Positions 59,845 through 64,000 of a DNA stretch of 64,000 nucleotides are shown here, in pieces (positions within the stretch are counted from its first letter, which is position 1; each line of letters begins with the position of its first letter). Below the pieces are notes generated by a model, which saw only the letters and a list, made by a program, of their open reading frames with translations, ran no database searches and had not been told where the DNA came from. The stretch spans positions 186,001 to 250,000 of the forward strand of contig NZ_JAAMQJ010000002.1 in assembly GCF_013523125.1 (NCBI RefSeq), written 5' to 3'. The DNA is from Pseudomonas entomophila. GTDB taxonomy: Bacteria > Pseudomonadota > Gammaproteobacteria > Pseudomonadales > Pseudomonadaceae. The translations under genes and the position numbers were made by a program.

Positions 59845-61518
59845 TTGTCCACGCTTGTCGTACCCTTGCGTCTCTTGTTGCTGGCCAGTGAACCGTACTG
59901 GGCCGCTGCCTTGCACGCGCACTTGCCCCATGTGTCCCCTCAGGCCGTCCTGCTGACCGCGCCTTGTTGGGACGCCGTGGACACGCTGTTCGCCGATGAT
60001 CGACTGACCATCGTGCTGACGACACCTGACTTGCAGCCGTGTAGCGAGCGCTGTGGCCTGCCGATGGTCTTGCTGCTGGCGCAGGACCCGCAGGAGCTGC
60101 CGCCAGGGATCAGCGACTGGCTGGTACAGGGCCAGCTCACCAGCGATACCCTGCGCCGTTGCCTGCGGCACGTACGCGAGCGGCGTCTGTTGGAAACGAC
60201 CCTGCAACGCTTGACCCAACTCGACCCCTTGACCGGCGTGGCCAACCGCCAAGGCTTCCAGACCCTGCTGACCCGGCGGCTGGCCGAGCACGAGGGGCGT
60301 GGCGTCGCCTTGGGCCACCTGGACCTGGACAACTTCCGCCACGTGAACGACGCGCTCGGCCATCAGGTCGGCGACTGGCTGATCCTCCAGGTGGTCGACC
60401 GGCTCAAGCGGCACCTGGGGCCTGACGACCAGATCGCTCGGCTGGGCAGCGACGAATTCGCCCTGCTGCTCGACACGCGGCAGGACCCCCGGCGTGCCGA
60501 GCAGACGGCCCGTCACCTCGTCGATGCGCTAGGCGAGGCCTTCTGGGTCGACGGTGAAAGCCTGCTGCTGGGGTGCAGCCTGGGTGTCGCCCATGCTCGC
60601 GCCCACAATGGCCCTGACCCCCTGATGTGGCACGCGCACATCGCCATGCAGCAGGCCAAGCGCAGGCGCGGCTGTACCTTTCACGTGTTCGACGAGCGCA
60701 TCAACCGCCATGCCCGCAGCCTCGCCGACCTCGAAAGCGAACTGCGCCGTGCCCTGCGGCGCGACGAACTGGAGCTGCACTACCAGCCACGCCTGGACCT
60801 GGCCAGCGGGCGCATCGTCGGGCTCGAGGCGCTGGTGCGCTGGCGGCATGGCGAGCGGGGCCTGTTGCCGCCGGGCGAATTCATCCCCCTGGCCGAACAG
60901 AGCGGCCTGATCGTGCCCCTGGGCTACTGGGTCATCGCCCGGGCGCTGCGCGATACCCAGGTCTTGCGCGCGCGTGGTCTAGCGCCCTTGCACATCGCCG
61001 TCAACCTGAGTTTCCGGCAGTTCCACGACAGCCAGTTGCTGGCGACCTTGAGCCGGCAGATCGCCGAGTACGGCATCGACGCCAGCTGGCTGGAATTCGA
61101 GCTGACCGAGACGGCCGTGATGCACTGTAACGAGCGCGTCCAGCAGACCCTGGACGCGCTGGGTCGCTTGGGCGTGAGGTTCTCGCTGGACGACTTCGGC
61201 ACAGGGTTTTCCTCGTTCGTGCACCTGAACAGCCTGCCGATCACCCTGCTCAAGGTCGACCGCAGCTTCGTCGCCGGCATGGAGCAGCGCATGGAAAGTC
61301 GCAAGCTGGTGCAGGCGATGATCAACCTGGCGCACGACCTCAACCTGCACGTGGTCGCCGAAGGCATCGAGAACGAGCGGCAACTCGCCCTGTTGCGTGA
61401 CTATGGGTGCGATCAGGTGCAGGGCTTTCTGGTCAGCCGGGCCTTGCCCATCGACGAACTCAGCACCTGGCTGGTGGACGCGAGCGCCCGGCAGGGGCGC
61501 TTCGACTACCGTCCCTGA
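59845..61518 (+). CDS. GGDEF-EAL protein, probable c-di-GMP phosphodiesterase
   Basis: 557 residues from a TTG (59845) behind TAAGGAG; an ATG at 59841 is out of frame and opens 16 codons. N-terminal receiver-like region without obvious phospho-Asp (1-125). The GGDEF domain (about 130-285) is degenerate, with GSDEF in place of GGDEF. The EAL domain (about 300-545) is complete: EALVRWRHG, NLSFRQF, ELTETAVM, DDFGTGFSSF, KVDRSFV and VAEGIEN. Expected to degrade c-di-GMP. By position it matches the P. aeruginosa ProE phosphodiesterase. Confidence 0.92.
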   Translation: MSTLVVPLRLLLLASEPYWAAALHAHLPHVSPQAVLLTAPCWDAVDTLFADDRLTIVLTTPDLQPCSERCGLPMVLLLAQDPQELPPGISDWLVQGQLTSDTLRRCLRHVRERRLLETTLQRLTQLDPLTGVANRQGFQTLLTRRLAEHEGRGVALGHLDLDNFRHVNDALGHQVGDWLILQVVDRLKRHLGPDDQIARLGSDEFALLLDTRQDPRRAEQTARHLVDALGEAFWVDGESLLLGCSLGVAHARAHNGPDPLMWHAHIAMQQAKRRRGCTFHVFDERINRHARSLADLESELRRALRRDELELHYQPRLDLASGRIVGLEALVRWRHGERGLLPPGEFIPLAEQSGLIVPLGYWVIARALRDTQVLRARGLAPLHIAVNLSFRQFHDSQLLATLSRQIAEYGIDASWLEFELTETAVMHCNERVQQTLDALGRLGVRFSLDDFGTGFSSFVHLNSLPITLLKVDRSFVAGMEQRMESRKLVQAMINLAHDLNLHVVAEGIENERQLALLRDYGCDQVQGFLVSRALPIDELSTWLVDASARQGRFDYRP

Positions 61519-61567
61519 CGGTGCCCGGTCAGGCTGACGGCCCTGCCAGGATGCGGTGCGGCAGCGC

Positions 61568-62956
61568 TCAGGTCAGGGTCGCCGTCCGGCCGGCGCGCTC
61601 GGCCCGCCGCAGCAGACGCCCGGTCCGCCACTCGAACGCCACCACCAGGCAGATCGATGCGCAGGCCAGGCCCAGCGCCAGCCCCCACCAGATGCCCAGC
61701 GCACCGCCCTCGAAGGTGAAGGCGAACAGCCAGGCACTCGGCGCACCGACCAGCCAGTAGCACCCCAGGCCGATCAGGAAGGTGATCTTGGCGTCCTTCA
61801 GGCCGCGGATCGAGCCCATGGCGATGCTCTGTACGCCATCGAACAGCTCGAACCAGGCCGCGACCATCAGCAGCCCCACCGCCAGGTCGAAGATGGCAGC
61901 AAAGGCCGGGTCCTGCCGGTCGATGAACAGCCCCACCAGGGTGTCGGGCTGCAGCCAGAACAGCGCGGCAAAGGCGAACATCAGCGAGGCACCGAAGGCG
62001 ATGCCGACACGCCCGGCGCTGCGCGCGGCGAGCAGCCGGTCAGCCCCGTAGTACAGGCCCACGCGCATGGTCACCGCATAGGAAAGCCCGGTCGGTACCA
62101 TGAACGCCGTGGACACGATCTGCAGGGCGATCTGGTGCGCCGCCAGCTCGGTGCTGCCCAGCAGGCCCATGCACAGGGCGGCGAAGGCGAACAGGCCGAT
62201 CTCCACCATGTAGGTGCCGCCGATCGGCAGGCCCAGGCGCAGCAGCTCGCGCAGGGCGGTCCAGGAGGGGCGCAGCAGGCCCTGGCGCAGCGGGTAGGCG
62301 TCGTAGGCGCGGTGCCAGCGGATGTACAGGGCCAGGGCCACGGCCATGCCCAGCGAGACCACGGCGGTCACCAGGCCGATGCCCATCAGGCCCAGTTTCG
62401 GCAGACCGAACATCCCTTCGATGAGCGCATGGTTGAACAGGTAGTTGACCACCGTGCCGACCAGGCTGATCACCATCACCGGCGTGGAGTGCCCCAAGGC
62501 GCTGGTGAAGCCGCGCAAGGCCATGAAGCTCAGGTAGCCCGGCAGGGCCAGGGGCAGCAGGGTGAGGAACTCGGCGGCCGACGCAACGTTGTCCGGTTGC
62601 TGCCCGAACAGCAGCAGCACCGGTTCCAGGTTCCACAGCGCCAGCCCGGCCAGCAGAGACAGACCCCAGGCCAGCCATAGGCCATTCTGCGCCAGGCGCG
62701 TGGCGCCCTGGACGTCACCGCCGCCCTGACGGATCGCCACCAGCGTGCCGACGGCGGCGATCACCCCCAGGCAGAAGATCGACACGAACGAGTAGGTCGC
62801 CGCGCCCAGCCCGCCCCCGGCCAGGGCCTGGGGGCTGATGCGCGCCATCATCAGGGTGTCGGTGAGCACCATGAGCATGTGCGCCAGCTGCGACGCCACC
62901 AGCGGGCCTGCCAGCCGCAGCAGGGCTTTCAGTTCGGTAGTGGGGGCGACGTGCAT
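61568..62956 (-). CDS. MATE-family multidrug efflux transporter
   Basis: 462 residues with about 12 helices in two six-helix halves. N-half start LRLAGPLVASQLAHMLMVLTDTLMM contains the Asp used in cation coupling; C-half start LGLPIGGTYMVEIGLFAFAALCM. NorM-type cation/drug antiporter of the inner membrane. Convergent with the phosphodiesterase, 49 bp apart. Which drug it exports cannot be read from sequence. Confidence 0.92.
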   Translation of the reverse strand: MHVAPTTELKALLRLAGPLVASQLAHMLMVLTDTLMMARISPQALAGGGLGAATYSFVSIFCLGVIAAVGTLVAIRQGGGDVQGATRLAQNGLWLAWGLSLLAGLALWNLEPVLLLFGQQPDNVASAAEFLTLLPLALPGYLSFMALRGFTSALGHSTPVMVISLVGTVVNYLFNHALIEGMFGLPKLGLMGIGLVTAVVSLGMAVALALYIRWHRAYDAYPLRQGLLRPSWTALRELLRLGLPIGGTYMVEIGLFAFAALCMGLLGSTELAAHQIALQIVSTAFMVPTGLSYAVTMRVGLYYGADRLLAARSAGRVGIAFGASLMFAFAALFWLQPDTLVGLFIDRQDPAFAAIFDLAVGLLMVAAWFELFDGVQSIAMGSIRGLKDAKITFLIGLGCYWLVGAPSAWLFAFTFEGGALGIWWGLALGLACASICLVVAFEWRTGRLLRRAERAGRTATLT

Positions 62957-63069
62957 GGAGAAGTCCTCGGAAACGCATGACAGGGCAGACCGAGGATTCT
63001 GAGGCTTTGGTCAGGATTGCACAAAGGGCGATGACGCAGCGGGCCGTTGCGCCATCGCCCGACGGGCCG

Positions 63070-64000
63070 TTACAGGGTATCGAGATTCAGCGCCGCGGCG
63101 CATTCGGCCAAGGAGTGCCGCTCGGCCTCGGCGTATAGCGCCAGCTCATCGGCCACGGTCATGCCCAGCGCCGTCTCGAAGGCCTGGCGGTTGGCCTGGC
63201 CTGCGTAGCTCGCCTGCGCCTCGCCGCCCAGGTTCGACTGGAAGATGCCTGCCGCGCTGACCGGCAGGAAGTCTTCGTACACCAGCGCTTCGTACTGCAC
63301 ATGCCCTGCGTCGATCAACGCCTGCAGATCGCGTGGCCGTTCGGCCTGGTCACGGGCCGCGAGGCCGGCGTCGGTGGGCGCATAGCGGAAGAACGCCAGG
63401 CCCTGGGCGCGCATCTGCGCCAGGTCATCCGGGAAATCGGCAAAGCAGGCCTGCAACAGGCTGTCGTAGTGGTCGGCGTTGGCCTCGGTCGGCGCGCCAC
63501 CCAGGGCCAGGCGCGTGGCGTCGAGCAGACGGTCGTACAGCTGACGGCCCTTGGGCGTCAGGGCCGCACCGCGCTGTTCGATCTCGCCGAAGCGCGCAGT
63601 GTGGCTGCCGTGCCTGGCCTCATCACCGACGAAGGCGACCGGCTCCTGCAAGGCCTTGAAGCTGGTCTGACGCAGCAGGATCGGATGACGCCGGGTCGGC
63701 GGGCCTTCGATCACCGCCTTGGGCGAGATGCCATGGGCCGGCATGCCTGCCTGGACCGCATCGATGTCCAGGGTGCGTGGTGTCAGGTGGTTGATGTGCG
63801 GCCCCTTGAACGCCACCACGTCGGCGATCAGCCGGTGCTGGCCGTGCAGTTGCCGATACTGCTCGGCCGTCACCGTCGCATCCTGGTGCCAGCGGAAGGT
63901 CTGCAAGGCTTCCTGGACGAAGGTGTCGGCATCGTCGGCGCTCAGGCCGCCGTCACGTTCGCACTGCTCGATCAGCGCCCGCACCCTGGGTGTGAAGATG
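63070..64000 (-). CDS. hglS: 2-oxoadipate dioxygenase/decarboxylase HglS (3' part)
   Basis: Open to the right edge, so about the last 310 residues of a protein of roughly 460. DUF1338 family: VAFKGPHINHLTPRTLDID holds an iron-ligand His, and YEDFLPVSAAGIFQSNLGG near the end holds the Glu ligand region. Iron-dependent enzyme that converts 2-oxoadipate to D-2-hydroxyglutarate in D-lysine catabolism of P. putida. A GTG at 63984 is internal, not the start: the family sequence (FTPRV) continues upstream of it. Confidence 0.9.
   Translation of the reverse strand, partial: IFTPRVRALIEQCERDGGLSADDADTFVQEALQTFRWHQDATVTAEQYRQLHGQHRLIADVVAFKGPHINHLTPRTLDIDAVQAGMPAHGISPKAVIEGPPTRRHPILLRQTSFKALQEPVAFVGDEARHGSHTARFGEIEQRGAALTPKGRQLYDRLLDATRLALGGAPTEANADHYDSLLQACFADFPDDLAQMRAQGLAFFRYAPTDAGLAARDQAERPRDLQALIDAGHVQYEALVYEDFLPVSAAGIFQSNLGGEAQASYAGQANRQAFETALGMTVADELALYAEAERHSLAECAAALNLDTL

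Overview
The window is a stretch of a high-GC Pseudomonas chromosome. Protein content, gene order and REP-type repeats point to the P. putida group. The order pst-phoU, phoBR, ubiCA, recG-oxyR, exbBD-tonB, spoT-rpoZ-gmk, rph-crc-pyrE, argB-algC-dut-coaBC-radC, rpmBG, kauB, dadRAX, pauR, cycB, xpt, rep and hglS is one I associate with the region near the end of the numbered chromosome in P. putida and P. aeruginosa. This is from memory; no search was run. Most genes are ordinary core genes. Many long reading frames lie antisense to real genes, as expected at this GC content, and are omitted.

Layout. 1-9.2 kb: phosphate uptake and control (pstC end, pstA, pstB, phoU, a response regulator, a CNNM-type membrane protein, phoR, phoB with a recognisable Pho box). 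9.2-20.7 kb: ubiquinone entry enzymes (ubiC, ubiA), an HU-type protein, a YbaK-HDOD protein, recG-oxyR, the TonB energising complex, an epimerase-like protein, a lipoprotein and RidA. 20.7-30.3 kb: stringent response and RNA/nucleotide functions (spoT, rpoZ, gmk, yicC, rph, crc, pyrE), with a LysR regulator and an amino-acid permease lying between rpoZ and gmk. 30.4-39.6 kb: a three-lipoprotein CsgG-type cassette, argB, algC, dut, coaBC, radC, a peptide-binding protein, rpmB and rpmG. 39.6-40.3 kb: two tandem copies of a very small I78-like gene, each with its own promoter region, leader hairpin and terminator.

40.4-53.5 kb is an amine and amino-acid catabolic block: a cupin, aldehyde dehydrogenase KauB, an MFS transporter, a phospholipase-D lipoprotein, a putrescine-oxidase-like flavoprotein, the D-alanine pathway (dadR, dadA, dadX), the polyamine regulator PauR, cytochrome c5 and an acetyl-CoA hydrolase/transferase. 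Polyamines enter through the flavoprotein and KauB. Alanine is racemised and oxidatively deaminated by DadX and DadA.

53.5-56.86 kb is the accessory part. It holds an azlCD exporter with a divergent LysR regulator, then the ruins of a small tyrosine recombinase gene. That gene is interrupted by a 381-bp MITE-like element with 18-bp perfect terminal inverted repeats and an exact 13-bp direct duplication of the target; it also carries an internal stop and an internal deletion. A third copy of the element's end lies on the far side of azlCD-lysR, so the island is bracketed by direct repeats. The window closes with xpt, rep, an EAL-type phosphodiesterase, a MATE pump and the 3' part of hglS. I found no CRISPR array, rRNA, convincing tRNA, intact transposase or defence system.
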